A stretch of 42,189 nucleotides of DNA from Stenotrophomonas maltophilia (lineage in GTDB: Bacteria > Pseudomonadota > Gammaproteobacteria > Xanthomonadales > Xanthomonadaceae), in NCBI RefSeq assembly GCF_023518235.1, contig NZ_CP090424.1, positions 1 through 42,189 on the forward strand. Reading direction: 5' to 3'. Below, one piece after another: positions 1-9,356 of the stretch. The notes beneath the pieces are model-generated. The model was not told the DNA's origin and searched no databases. It saw only the letters and a list, made by a program, of their open reading frames with translations. A program made the translations under genes and the position numbers. Positions within the stretch are counted from its first letter, which is position 1. Each line of letters starts with the position of its first letter.

Positions 1-458
1 ACTGGCCAGTCCAGGCTGTCTACCGCGCAGTCGGCTACAAGTCCGACCCCATCGACGGCGTCCCATTCGATGAGAACAAGCACGTCATCCCTAATGACGG
101 CGGACATGTCCTCACCGCTCCAGGCGCAGAACCAGTACCAGGCCTCTATGCAACCGGCTGGATCAAGCGTGGACCAATCGGTCTAATCGGCAACACCAAG
201 TCCGACGCCAAGGAAACCACCGACATCCTCATCAAGGATGCCGTCGCCAGGTGTACTTGAAGCTCCAAAGCACCAGGGCGAAGAAGCCATCATCGAGCTT
301 CTCGATTCCCGCAACATCCCATTCACCACCTGGGAAGGCTGGTACAAACTCGACGCAGCAGAGCGCGCACTCGGTGAAGCCGAAGGCGCGAGCGCAAGAA
401 GATTGTTGATTGGGAAGAAATGGTCCGCCAGGCCCGCGAAGCTCCAGCAATTGTCTAA
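1..458 (+). CDS. fpr2: Ferredoxin/flavodoxin-NADP+ reductase, C-terminal part
   Basis: This is the C-terminal third of a flavoprotein of the FprA/adrenodoxin-reductase family, which moves electrons between NADPH and ferredoxin and probably feeds the sulfite reductase CysI. The frame enters at base 3 (WPVQAVYRAVGYKS) and contains the family's GLYATGWIKRGPIG segment at about 145-190. The protein resumes after an apparent frame break near 248-256, breaks again near 385 at a probable GGCCGCGAG written as GGCGCGAG, and ends in APAIV at TAA 456-458. The N-terminal two thirds lie at 41278-42189 at the other end of the window, and the two pieces join in frame with no base missing or repeated. Together they give about 457 codons, the usual family length. 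Function rests on family recognition; the electron partner is inferred from the neighbouring cys operon. Confidence 0.9.
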
Positions 459-478
459 ATTGTTTTAACGCGTGAAGC

Positions 479-520
479 AGTCCCCGCCCGATTTATTCGA
501 GGCGGGGACTTTCGCTTTCC
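479..520 (+). terminator. Terminator of fpr2 (copy 1 of a repeated terminator)
   Basis: A 9-bp stem GTCCCCGCC/GGCGGGGAC surrounds a short loop and is followed by TTTCGCTTT, 20 bases after the fpr2 stop. A 42-bp copy with only two mismatches lies at 1977-2018, after the next gene. Confidence 0.85.
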
Positions 521-554
521 GGGATAAAAATTGCAACGCACTACACTGAGCAGT

Positions 555-1920
555 ATGAATGATGAGAATATTCAAAGCTCCAACTATCAGCCATTCCCGA
601 GTTTTGACGATTGGAAACAGATCGAGGTGTCGCTCTTAGATGTCATCGAATCCTCACGCCATTTTTCTGATTTGAAAGATAGCACTGATCGTTCTGCGTT
701 AGATGCTGCGCTAGAGAGAGCAAAAAGAGCTCGCCAGAGTTGATACCAATGCCATAGAAGGAATCTTCCAAACTGATCGCGGTTTTACCCATACAGTTGC
801 AACGCAGGTAGGGGCTTGGGAGCAACAAATGGCGATGAAAGGCAAACATGTTAAGCCTGCGTTTGACGATACTCTAGAAGGCTTTGAGTATGTTCTCGAT
901 GCAGTAACTGGTAGAACTCCAATCTCTCAGCAATGGATTAGAAATTTGCACGCCGTCATTCTGCGGAGCCAAGAAAGCCACGAGGTTTTTACAGCCGTTG
1001 GAGTCCAAAATCAGGCGCTTCAGAAAGGCGAGTATAAAACTCAGCCAAATAGTCCACAGCGCTCAGATGGATCTGTACATGCATACGCCCCAGTTGAAGA
1101 TACTCCTGCTGAAATGGCTAGATTTATTTCAGAACTTGAATCTAAGGAATTCTTAGCAGCCGAGAAGGTTATTCAAGCTGCCTATGCCCACTATGCTTTC
1201 GTATGTATTCATCCTTTTGCAGATGGGAATGGACGAGTTGCACGAGCCTTGGCTAGTGTTTTTCTATACAAAGATCCTGGTGTCCCTCTCGTAATCTACC
1301 AAGATCAACGCAGAGATTACATCCATGCTCTAGAAGCAGCGGACAAGAATAACCCGCTCCTGCTGATTAGATTCTTTGCTGAACGAGTGACCGATACTAT
1401 TAACTCTATTATCGTTGATCTCACTACCCCGATCGCGGGTAAATCTGGTTCGGCTAAGCTTTCGGATGCGCTACGCCCCACTCGCGTATTACCAGAATTA
1501 CATGATGCTGCACATAGGCTCCAAGAAAGTTTATTTACAGAAATCCGATCTCGATTGGATGAAGAAGGAAAAAGGAATGGGTTGGAGTTTCTACTTCAAC
1601 GGATTTTTATCGGTTCCCCATTCAATCTGCCAGAGGGCTATAACGCTTTCCCTGATAGCTATTGTCTGACCTTAGCTTTCAATAGCAACTCTCCAAAACA
1701 AATCTTCCACCCGCTATCCATAGTAATAGCAGCTCGAGATGGGAAAAGAGCGAGCAGCGACCTCGTGGCAGCTACTTCTATTGGATACAACTTTCACGCT
1801 TACGGACGTGAAGTCGAGCCTGTTGTTACTGAAAGCTTTCGAGAACGTGTGAAAATTTACGCCGACGGGATTGTAGATCACTTCTTAACCGAACTGGCTA
1901 AAAAGTTTCAACAGAATTAA
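555..1920 (+). CDS. Fic-domain protein (probable AMP transferase), apparent frameshift
   Basis: Fic proteins transfer AMP or a related group from a nucleotide to a hydroxyl side chain of a target protein. The catalytic loop HPFADGNGRVAR (about 1211-1246) matches the HxFx(D/E)GNGR motif. The N-terminal segment from ATG 555 is open until a five-A run near 722-726. Removing one A there joins it to a frame containing DTNAIEGIF near 740-765, which fits the inhibitory-helix motif (S/T)xxxE(G/N) of class II Fic proteins. The remainder is a C-terminal domain of about 200 residues, rich in helix, that I do not recognise; it may bind the target. The product would be about 454 residues. It stands alone between two copies of one terminator. 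No antitoxin gene is visible, which agrees with an in-built inhibitory helix. Start 555 has a weak ribosome site, so the start is uncertain. Confidence 0.8.
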
Positions 1921-1976
1921 TTAGCCTATCTCGGCTTTCGCCTTCCGATCCTCAGTCTAGGTTTAGCGACTTTTAA

Positions 1977-2018
1977 AGTCCCCGCTCGTTTTATTCGAGG
2001 CGGGGACTTTCGCTTTCC
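1977..2018 (+). terminator. Terminator after the Fic gene (copy 2)
   Basis: The stem GTCCCCGC/GCGGGGAC is followed by TTTCGCTTT. It is 40 of 42 bases identical to the terminator at 479-520. It may also serve the small minus-strand gene that ends at 2027 in the reverse direction. Confidence 0.8.
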
Positions 2019-2026
2019 ACCTTGCG

Positions 2027-2197
2027 CTACCGATTCACCATATAAACCAGCACTGCCACTACCAATCCGGCGATCATAAAACCAAGCGCAACCAGCGCAT
2101 TGGCATACATGATGCTGATGTACATTCCGGTGAGAACTCCAAGCAAGAAGATAATGAACGCCTTAACAACGGCCCTTCGTTGAAGATCTTCTTTCAT
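2027..2197 (-). CDS. Small two-helix membrane protein, function unknown
   Basis: The product has 56 residues. A short charged N-terminus (MKEDLQRR) is followed by two hydrophobic stretches, about residues 12-32 and 35-54, ending in MVNR. I chose the ATG at 2197 because an AAGGTGG ribosome site stands five bases before it; a longer reading from 2230 lacks such a site. I recognise no family. It is flanked by the Fic terminator and a VOC-type gene on the same strand, and the gap of about 90 bases to that gene makes an operon uncertain. Confidence 0.6.
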   Translation of the reverse strand: MKEDLQRRAVVKAFIIFLLGVLTGMYISIMYANALVALGFMIAGLVVAVLVYMVNR

Positions 2198-2287
2198 GGC
2201 AACCACCTTTTCCTCAATGCTCAAAATCAAGCTTTAAGTCCAGAGTTGCAGTTGCCTCACCCGAATTCAATAAGTTTCCAAAAGTTT

Positions 2288-2701
2288 TAGCCACCGATGT
2301 TGAACATCCAGTGAGTTCCAAAGCGATCCTCCAGCGCACCATAAACCGCACCCCAAGGAACAGCTTCCAAAGGCATGGTCACGGTCGCGCCTCAGACAAC
2401 TTCTCCCAGTAGCCACGAATTTCCTCTTCCAGCTCAGCGCCACCAGTCAGCGACAACGAGTGTCCTCGCCCTTCATTCGTTGCATCACGCGCGGAATATC
2501 ACTGGCAAAAAGCAACTTCTGACCATCAACGACCAGCTCAGCGTGCATGATTTTCTCGCCGTCACCACCAACTTCCTCCTCAGAATGCATGGCGGAAAAC
2601 GGCATCATCTGAAGCTCGCCACCAAAAACTGTTTGGTAGAACTCCATTGCTTCTTTGGCATTTCCATTGAACTGACGGTACGGGGTGAGATCGGCTTTCA
2701 T
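2288..2701 (-). CDS. VOC/PhnB-like protein (glyoxalase superfamily), apparent frameshifts
   Basis: The N-terminus carries the PhnB-type pattern: [21 protein letters not shown], with the middle strand [21 protein letters not shown]. The frame breaks near 2455, where reading one base over continues [20 protein letters not shown], and again near 2390. It then closes with [22 protein letters not shown] and TAA at 2288-2290, the typical C-terminus of this family. The total is about 138 residues, the usual size. Members are small metal-site dimers; many have no known substrate, so I give no reaction. Start 2701 has AGGAA shortly upstream. Confidence 0.75.
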
Positions 2702-2780
2702 CGGATTCCTGCCTTCCAAGCGAGAGCATTTTCTGTGACCCACATTACGCTAGAAAGCATGCGTCAATCTGCTTCCAGAC

Positions 2781-3147
2781 ATGTCACCCTCCTCAGCACC
2801 GCCACCCGACCAAAAAATTTACGAGATAGCGCGCGATCTTCCTAGGCTGCCCGCTTGGGCTTCAGGTTTAGCAAGCGGGACGCTTTCGCTTATCGACGCC
2901 AACTCCTCCATTTGGAATCCCCCATGGGCCTAGTTCACACCGAATTCACCCCAATAAACACCTACGGAATCCTCGACCACGTAGTCACCCTCCCCGACGG
3001 AACTAAAGTGCTCAACCCTTTCCGAGTCATCCCCACGACACCGGCTCCGAACTCATTTTCACCGTCCGCCCCAACGAAAACTTCGAAGAAGATTGCCAAG
3101 CAGTCGCAGCAGACCTCGAAAGGCTGGTCGCACTGGCCGAAAAATGA
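2781..3147 (+). CDS. SRPBCC-like small protein, apparent frameshifts
   Basis: Two single-C losses in C runs (near 2925 and 3033) split this gene. With them restored it reads about 122 residues from ATG 2781: MSPSSAPPPDQKIYEIARD, then GILDHVVTLPDGTKVLNPFRV, then GSELIFTVRPNENFEEDCQAV, ending LVALAEK. The order of a substrate-cavity strand (DHVVTLPDG), a strand-rich middle and a C-terminal helix resembles polyketide-cyclase/SRPBCC proteins, some of which bind hydrophobic ligands. The match is by pattern only and no ligand can be named. An in-frame upstream start is possible. It converges on tctA across the terminator at 3191-3230. Confidence 0.6.
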
Positions 3148-3190
3148 CCCCACAGAATGGTCTCTAAGCGACTTCGAGGCCTTAAACAAC

Positions 3191-3230
3191 AAACAGGCAA
3201 ACCGTAGCCACAGCTACGGTTTGCCTGTTT
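3191..3230. terminator. Bidirectional terminator between SRPBCC gene and tctA
   Basis: A near-perfect 18-bp hairpin (AAACAGGCAAACCGTAGC paired with its complement across CAC) is bordered by A and T runs, so it can work in both directions between convergent genes. Confidence 0.85.
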
Positions 3231-3243
3231 CTATACGGGGACT

Positions 3244-4776
3244 TTAAGCGTCGATGGTTTCGAGCTGAGAAGTCAGGTGCTTGCGACGACCGCGGATTGC
3301 AGTGATGACACTGACCGCGATGAAGATGGCGAGCACTGCGTAGAGGGACCAGGTGATGGGGCTGGAGACGAGGATGGAGAAATCGCCAACCGAGGACAGT
3401 AGTGCGTCGCGGAGGGAGGTTTCAGCCAAAGGTCCAAGAACCATACCGATCATCAGCGGTGCCAGCGGGTAACCGTAGCGACGCATGATCAAAGCCACGA
3501 CACCGATGCCGAGCAGCATGAGCAGGTCGAACACTGCGCCGGAGGTGGCGTAAATGCCCAGGCCACAGAACAATGCGATGCCGGAGTAGAGGTAGTGGTT
3601 TGGAATGAGCAGGAGCTTTGCCCACAGCTGTGCGAACGGCAGGTTGATGAACAGCAGGACGATCATCGCGATGAAGAAGCTGGCAAGAAGTGCCCAGACA
3701 AGTTCAGGGTTGCGATCGAAGAGTAGTGGTCCGGGCTGGATTCCGTACTGGCGGAACGCTGCCAACATGATGGCCGCAGTTGCAGAGACTGGGAGACCCA
3801 GGGCAAGAAGAGCGCCCATCGCCATGCCTGTGGTGGCGTTACCTGCAGCTTCAGGAGCAGCGAGTCCTCGGATTGCACCTTTATCGCCGAACTGCGGATC
3901 TTTGCGTCGTTTATCCAATGCGCGCTCGGTGGAGTAAGCCAAGAAGGTTGGAACTTCAGATCCACCAACAGGGATCACACCGAAAGGCAGACCAATGATG
4001 GTTCCGCGTGCCCAGGCTGGAGCGGCTTCTTTGAATTCCGTTCCGGTAAGCCACGGACGGCCTGCAGAGCGCGTCTCCAGATTTGCTTTGTCACGGCGTG
4101 CGCGGGCTGCAATGTAAAACACTTCTCCCAGTGCCAAAATCGCGACGGTAACAGTAACGAGGGAAATTCCGTCGAAAAGCTGCGGTGCCCCGAGCGTGAA
4201 GCGCTCGATGCCGGTGACCGAATCGATGCCGATGGTCGCAATGCCGAGGCCGAAAATGAGGGACGCAAGTCCCTTAAACACGGAGTCGGACACCACGGAG
4301 GAGGTGGCGACGAACGCGAAGAGTGCCAGTGCGAAGTACTCGGCGGGGCCGAATGCGGTGGACAGTTCCGCCAGGGTTGGTGCGAGGAAGACCACGATGA
4401 AGGAGGAGACGATACCGCCGATGAAGGCACCGATCGCTGCGGTAGCCAGAGCCTGTGGCGCACGGCCGTTAAGAGCCATGCGGTGGCCCTCGAATGTTGA
4501 GGCGATTGCCGATGCCTGACCTGGGGTGTTCATCAAAATTGCCATCGTGGAGTCACCGAAGAGACCACCGAAATATACGCCAGAGAACATAATGAACGCG
4601 GCAGTTGGATCAAGCGCGAAGGTCATTGGCAGCAGCAGCGCCACAGCCATGGAGGATCCAAGACCAGGCATGACGCCAACCGCGGTGCCGAGCAAACAGC
4701 CGACAATCACCCAGAGGAGGTTCATCGGCGTTAGCGCGCCGGCGAAACCTTCCATCAAGAGGGACAAAATATCCAT
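3244..4776 (-). CDS. tctA: Tripartite tricarboxylate transporter, large membrane subunit TctA
   Basis: The product has 510 residues and about twelve hydrophobic segments. It opens with the family's GMPGLGSSMAVALLLPMTFALDP region and carries the glycine-rich GLPFGVIPVGGSEVPTFLAY and AAGNATTGMAMGALLALGLP loops typical of TctA. It forms the main channel of a secondary transporter that takes up citrate or other tricarboxylates with a cation, together with TctB and the periplasmic-type binding protein TctC. The ATG overlaps the tctB stop by one base (TAATG), a sign of translational coupling. It is one of the few long genes here with no frame break. It is last in the operon and ends just before the shared terminator at 3191-3230. 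In C. glutamicum this operon is known for citrate uptake; the substrate here is taken from that knowledge. Confidence 0.92.
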   Translation of the reverse strand: MDILSLLMEGFAGALTPMNLLWVIVGCLLGTAVGVMPGLGSSMAVALLLPMTFALDPTAAFIMFSGVYFGGLFGDSTMAILMNTPGQASAIASTFEGHRMALNGRAPQALATAAIGAFIGGIVSSFIVVFLAPTLAELSTAFGPAEYFALALFAFVATSSVVSDSVFKGLASLIFGLGIATIGIDSVTGIERFTLGAPQLFDGISLVTVTVAILALGEVFYIAARARRDKANLETRSAGRPWLTGTEFKEAAPAWARGTIIGLPFGVIPVGGSEVPTFLAYSTERALDKRRKDPQFGDKGAIRGLAAPEAAGNATTGMAMGALLALGLPVSATAAIMLAAFRQYGIQPGPLLFDRNPELVWALLASFFIAMIVLLFINLPFAQLWAKLLLIPNHYLYSGIALFCGLGIYATSGAVFDLLMLLGIGVVALIMRRYGYPLAPLMIGMVLGPLAETSLRDALLSSVGDFSILVSSPITWSLYAVLAIFIAVSVITAIRGRRKHLTSQLETIDA

Positions 4777-5343
4777 TAAAAGCCACCACCCAAAAGTCCG
4801 GAAGGAAGATTAAGTCCCAAGCCCACATCGAATGCGAGGTAGACCACGGAGCTCATCATGAGGGAAACAAGAACATCGAAACCTGGGCGTTTGGAACCGA
4901 AAGCCCTGGTCATTGTCCAGAACAACAAGGAGCCAGCAAGGACCCAGCCAAGATATGGAAGCAAGACTGCAAAGGCGAAGAAGCCACCGATCGCCCACGC
5001 GAGTGAGACGTAATCAGAGTGGAATTTCCAGCTTCGGCCAGATTCATTTTCTGGATGCATGGGGTACTTGATGGTTTGAATGGTCAATGCCACTGCCACC
5101 AACAAACCCGCGATGCCGAGGATTGTTGGGAAGAATCGAGGTCCTGGGAATGCTGCATTGCCCACATCCATGTTTAAAACACCGATGAGCAAATACAAAC
5201 TAAATGCCGTAAGAATTGCGGGCATGATGAGCCCGGAGGCGGCCTTCCCAGAAAGTGCCCTCGCCAACTGGACGAGGTCCGGGCAGCTGGTGTGATTCCG
5301 GGATGTCGATATGGGACTCGCCGGATTGTTCAGTGACGTTCAC
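4776..5343 (-). CDS. tctB: Tripartite tricarboxylate transporter, small membrane subunit TctB
   Basis: TctB is the small membrane subunit that works with TctA. Four hydrophobic helices are visible (around LTAFSLYLLIGVLNM, ILGIAGLLVAVALTI, WAIGGFFAFAVLLPYLGWV and SLMMSSVVYLAFDVGL), as the family expects. I place the start at GTG 5343, which overlaps the tctC stop (TAGTG). This gives an N-terminal tail NVTEQSGESHIDIPESHQLP that joins the membrane part only if one extra base near 5283 is removed. The alternative is a TTG start at 5267. The stop overlaps the tctA start by one base. Confidence 0.85.
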
Positions 5344-6347
5344 TAGCCCATCTCCTTGAATAGCTGATCAATTCGGTCAATTTCATCTTCAACAAACTGG
5401 TCGAGTTCTTCGCCTTCAAGTGAGGCGTTCATCCAGTAGTTTCGTTCCACCGCGGACTGCCATTCAGCAGTCTCCACAGACTCCGCAACGATTGCTCGAA
5501 GTTCCGCAATTTGATCATCGCTCAAACCAGGAGGAGCGAACATGGCACGCCAGTTGGTCAAGGTCACGTCATAGCCTTGTTCCACTAGCGTTGGAATGTC
5601 AGAACCTGGAAGGCGTTCTTCTGCAGCAATTCCCAAAACCTTCAATCGACCGGCTTCTACCTGCGGATACATATCAGCAAAACCACCAGTTGATGCCTTT
5701 GCGGTTCCGTTCAGTAGCGCCTGAATCGCTTCGCCACCACCATCAGAAGGAATAAAGGTGGTTTGCTTAGGATCTATACCTGCAGACAGTGCAATTTCTG
5801 TCATAACAAGCTGGTCAAAGGAACCACCACCGGTCCAGGACACTCCTGCTGGATCTGCCTTCCAACCTTCAATGAGCTCTTCAAGGGTGTTGTATGGAGA
5901 ATCCGCTGGCACGGTGATGATGTCGAACTCTTCCACCACACGAGCAATTGGGGTGACATCCTGGATTTTCGCAGGGGTATCGAATTGAATTTGTGCTGCG
6001 ATATGCCCCGTTCCACCCACCATCAAGGTGTTCGGTGCAGTCATGGTAGACAGTTTGCCAAGTGCAATGGTTCCACCAGCTCCAGGGATGTTGACCACCT
6101 GAATATTGTTCACGATCTTATTCACGCGCATAGACTGCTGCTGCTCACGTTGGAAAGTATCCCAACCTCCACCTGCAGCTGCAGGAGCAATCAGCGTCAT
6201 GTTGGAACGAATATCCTCGCCACCGGATGCAGACTGGATGGAGAAAAACGCAGCGATTGCAGTGATGACCACCGCTGCGGTACCTACAACAAATTGTTTA
6301 GTTTTGGATTGTGCAGACCCTGCGGGTTCTGCTCCTACTTCGGCCAT
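5343..6347 (-). CDS. tctC: Tricarboxylate-binding protein TctC (extracytoplasmic receptor)
   Basis: This is the extracellular solute receptor of the TctCBA transporter, of the Bug/TctC family. A basic and then hydrophobic N-terminus (residues about 16-37, QFVVGTAAVVITAIAAFFS) acts as a Sec signal or anchor. The mature part has the family marks PAAAGGGWDTFQR, the NIPGAGGTIALGKL loop that binds carboxylate, and SDGGGEAIQALLNG. The length is about 334 residues. Start ATG 6347 (MAEVGAEP) is chosen over a TTG at 6386 because GAGAGGG lies about 11 bases upstream. It is the first gene of the operon, and the 290-base upstream region should hold the promoter. Confidence 0.9.
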   Translation of the reverse strand: MAEVGAEPAGSAQSKTKQFVVGTAAVVITAIAAFFSIQSASGGEDIRSNMTLIAPAAAGGGWDTFQREQQQSMRVNKIVNNIQVVNIPGAGGTIALGKLSTMTAPNTLMVGGTGHIAAQIQFDTPAKIQDVTPIARVVEEFDIITVPADSPYNTLEELIEGWKADPAGVSWTGGGSFDQLVMTEIALSAGIDPKQTTFIPSDGGGEAIQALLNGTAKASTGGFADMYPQVEAGRLKVLGIAAEERLPGSDIPTLVEQGYDVTLTNWRAMFAPPGLSDDQIAELRAIVAESVETAEWQSAVERNYWMNASLEGEELDQFVEDEIDRIDQLFKEMG

Positions 6348-6640
6348 TTTGGGGGAATCCCTCTCGGTCGGACTTTTGGACAACAAGCTCTTGAATGTTT
6401 GATGCCTAAGTGCTTGGGTGATTCACGTCACCGCTTCACTGTGGTGTGGACTACATTAAATGGCTTGCCGTGATCCCTAAAAGTCCTTGATGGAATTCTT
6501 TGAGATTCACCCCCAATCAGAGTGTTAAAACTCATTGACCTCGATATATGCTTATTTGGATCATTTTAAATCATTTAGCGCACAGTGATTTGTAGATCAT
6601 TCTTCAAGGTTTTGTGATCCATTCGAGAACTACTTGTGAG
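6348..6640. promoter_or_regulatory. tctCBA promoter region with repeated GATCATT words
   Basis: This AT-rich spacer carries GATCATTTTAAATCATT at about 6559-6575, AGATCATT at 6594-6601 and TGATCCATT near 6614. The spacing suggests a regulator site. In C. glutamicum the CitAB two-component system activates this operon, so a CitB site is plausible. I cannot name the -10 element with confidence. Confidence 0.4.
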
Positions 6641-7373
6641 CTAGGACTCCCCCTTGTTGTCCATCATGACGTCCATCATGTACTCAGCAATTTCTTCCGG
6701 ATCCTCAAAGAAGTCACGTAGCGCTCGAAACGCCGTTGTCACCTCAAAATCAAACCCTCGATGCAGTTCCCCCGATGCACTAAACTCCCAAATTTCTGCA
6801 CCCGGAATAGCCATCAACACCGGCGAATGCGTCACGATGATAATTTGCGCACCACTTTCCGCCAGAAAATTAAGCTCCGCCAGAATCGCCATCTGTCGAA
6901 TGAACGATAGCCCCGCTTCAGGCTCATCCATCAGATACAGCCCCTTGCCCACAAAAGCATTCTGCACAATATGCATCACCGACTCCCCGTGCGACATGTG
7001 ATGAAGGTTCACCCAGCCGGGAGCCTCATCGCGATATCCAGACGCGACGTTGAAATGAGTTTCCGCCCGCAGGAAATACCCCCGCATCGGCTCTTTTCCC
7101 TTGTGTGCTTTTGCCACAGTTTGCAAAGGGTTGTCGGAAGGTTTGAACTTTCCGGTGTGTTCACCACCTGCTGTGTCGAAGCCCGCATTGATCGCGATAG
7201 CCTCCAGCAATGTCGACTTACCCACACCGTTTTCCCCGGTTATGACGGTGATCGGCACGAAAGTCCAGCATGCGCTTTTCTCTCAACACCCGAAAAGCAG
7301 GAACCTTCTCTGTCCAAGCAGCAGCCACACCCACATGTTCAAGCGCTGCAATATCGGTGATATACGGCATCAT
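6641..7373 (-). CDS. ABC-type ATPase domain protein, apparent frameshift
   Basis: A stand-alone ATP-binding protein of about 244 residues. It has a Walker A motif GENGVGKST (near residue 55), a signature-like HHMSHGESV, a Walker B LYLMDEPEAGLS and a switch histidine in IIIVTHSPVL. No membrane segment is present. It resembles the small AAA-type ABC ATPases often annotated as transport proteins. The N-terminal part MMPYITDIAALEHVGVAAAW joins the Walker A part only after one base is restored near 7258. ATG 7373 has a strong GGAGGATCACC ribosome site and overlaps the stop of the paralogue upstream (ATGA). The partner or substrate is unknown. Confidence 0.75.
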
Positions 7374-8090
7374 TGGTGATCCTCCTCCGCAGTCAGAAAC
7401 GCCGCCGTACCTCGCGGATCTGCCACAAATTCCCGAGCCGCACGAACAGCCTCCGCATCCTCAAAATTCACCTTTGCAACACCCGAAGATGTAATTTCAA
7501 GGATCTCTGCCCCCGGAATAGCCAACAATATTGGAGAGTGCGTAGCCATGATGATCTGCGCACCACCTCGAGCAAGGTTGCCCAACTTTCCCAACAACTC
7601 CAACTGCCTCAGCATGGAAAGGCCTGCCTCAGGCTCGTCCAAAACAAAAATCCTTGATTGTTAAAACGCCGATCAATCACCGCAAATACCGATTCGCCAT
7701 GGCTCATCTTGTGAAGATCATGCATGTTCTTTTCCCCCATTAACTCCTCATAATAGGAAGCCACGTTATACATCGTCTCACCCCGAAAAAGAACGCATCC
7801 CGAGGGTTTTCTCTCCGCACCAACTTCAACGACTGATGAAGCGACGACACAATATCGCCTTCCCTGCCAAAGTTTGCATGCCTAGAGCCACCAGACGGAT
7901 TAAGGCGCATCCCCACCGCCAAAGCCTCAACCAACGTGGATTTACCCACCCCATTTTCACCAGTAATCACAGTAATCGGTGCACGAAACTCCAACGGCTG
8001 TTCATGCAGATATTCCACGATCGCCAGGCTCGATAAATACCCCGGCAATGACTCCGGATGATCAAGCAGCGAAACCTTTGTCAAGAACAT
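7370..8090 (-). CDS. Paralogous ABC-type ATPase domain protein, apparent frameshifts
   Basis: A second copy of the same ATPase type, about 240 residues. It has Walker A GENGVGKSTLVEA, Walker B FVLDEPEAGLS and IIMATHSPILLAIPG, and is clearly related to the gene downstream. Frame breaks near 7785 and 7655 separate the N-terminal, central and C-terminal parts, and the signature KMSHGES is in the middle piece. ATG 8090 follows GGGGAGCT. The stop overlaps the start of the downstream paralogue by four bases, so the pair is one transcript and the products may act as a heterodimer. It is divergent from the MFS gene at 8150. The function is not known. Confidence 0.75.
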
Positions 8091-8149
8091 AGCTCCCCAC
8101 CCTAGACAAAAGCCCAAATAAATCTGCTCAATAACCTAACCTAAAGTCC

Positions 8150-9356
8150 ATGCACGCCTCGTCGCCCCAACCTCACCCTCAGCGCACCCGTGTTCTCAGC
8201 GGACTGATTTTCGCCCAAATCATGGTTGGTGCATCCAATGGCGTGACGCTATCGATGGGAAGTTTGCTGGCAGCACACTTGGCGGGAGCTTCGTGGGGAG
8301 GATCAGCCACATTGACCACGATCGGCGCAGCTATCTTTTCGATTCCCCTTGCCCGCATGGTCTCCACATACGATCGCCGAACTTCACTCAGCACGGGCAT
8401 GTTGCTTGGTTGCGTGGGCGCACTACTGGCGATCCTCGGCACACAATTCGGCTTGTTTCCAGTAGTACTTTTGGCATTTTTGTTCCTCGGATCCATGTCG
8501 GCGGTTAACCTCCAAGCACGTTTCATGCGCAACCGACGTGGCCAGTGAAGAAACCCACCGCGACCTCTCGATCGTTGTGTGGTCCACCACCATCGGCGCA
8601 ATCGCCGGACCAAATTTATTTGAACCAAGCGCCCGATTCAGCGAAACCCTGGGCCTCGAACAACATGCCGGCGCATACCTGCTGTGTTTATTTGGCCAGC
8701 TCATCGCCATCGCAGTCTGGCGATTCACCCTCCCCAAAGGCCTCAAACCCGAAGCCACCCCAAATGCACCAACAGAAAAGAAGCGCCTCACCCCGAAAGC
8801 CCTCCAAGCCATCACATCGGTTGCAACCGCACACTTCTCCATGGTCGGTCTCATGTCCATGGCCGCCATCCACATGCAAGGCCACGGCGCCAGCCTCACC
8901 ATCATCGGCTTCACCATCAGTTTGCACGTCGCCGGAATGTACGCACTCTCACCAGTGTTCGGCCTGCTCACAGACAAACTCGGCCGCAATGTCACCATCT
9001 ATTCCGGCTTCGCCATGCTCGCCACATCCGCAGCATTTCTTATCATTTGGCCCGAACCACAGTGGGCCATGATCACATCCATGATCCTGCTTGGGCTCGG
9101 CTGGAACTCTGCCCTCGTCGGTTCTTCAACATTGCTTGTCGACGCCACCCCCATCCACCACCGCACCTACGCCCAGGGGCGCAGCGACCTAACGATGAAT
9201 CTTGCGGGAGCTTCAGGCGGGTTGATCGCCGGACCGTTAATTGCCATGGGCGGAATGCCCTTGTTGGCAGGCGTCGTTCTTGCAGTTGTGGCGCTTCAAA
9301 CGGTGCTTAGTTTCAGAACCCGTTCAATTGAAAAGACTCCTGCTTCATGTTTTTAG
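8150..9356 (+). CDS. Major facilitator superfamily transporter, apparent frameshift
   Basis: A polytopic membrane protein of about 402 residues with twelve likely helices. It has the loop-2/3 motif remnant ARMVSTYDRRTSL and, in the second half, the repeat GLLTDKLGRNVTIYSG that marks MFS carriers. The frame breaks at 8524-8530, where CATGCGC stands in place of a probable CGCCGC; the corrected join reads QARFAATDVASEETHRDLS. This is the same substitution seen in the vector origin at 15043. MFS members move small molecules using ion gradients; substrate and direction cannot be told. The TAG stop overlaps the stop of the convergent M20 gene. Confidence 0.8.
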
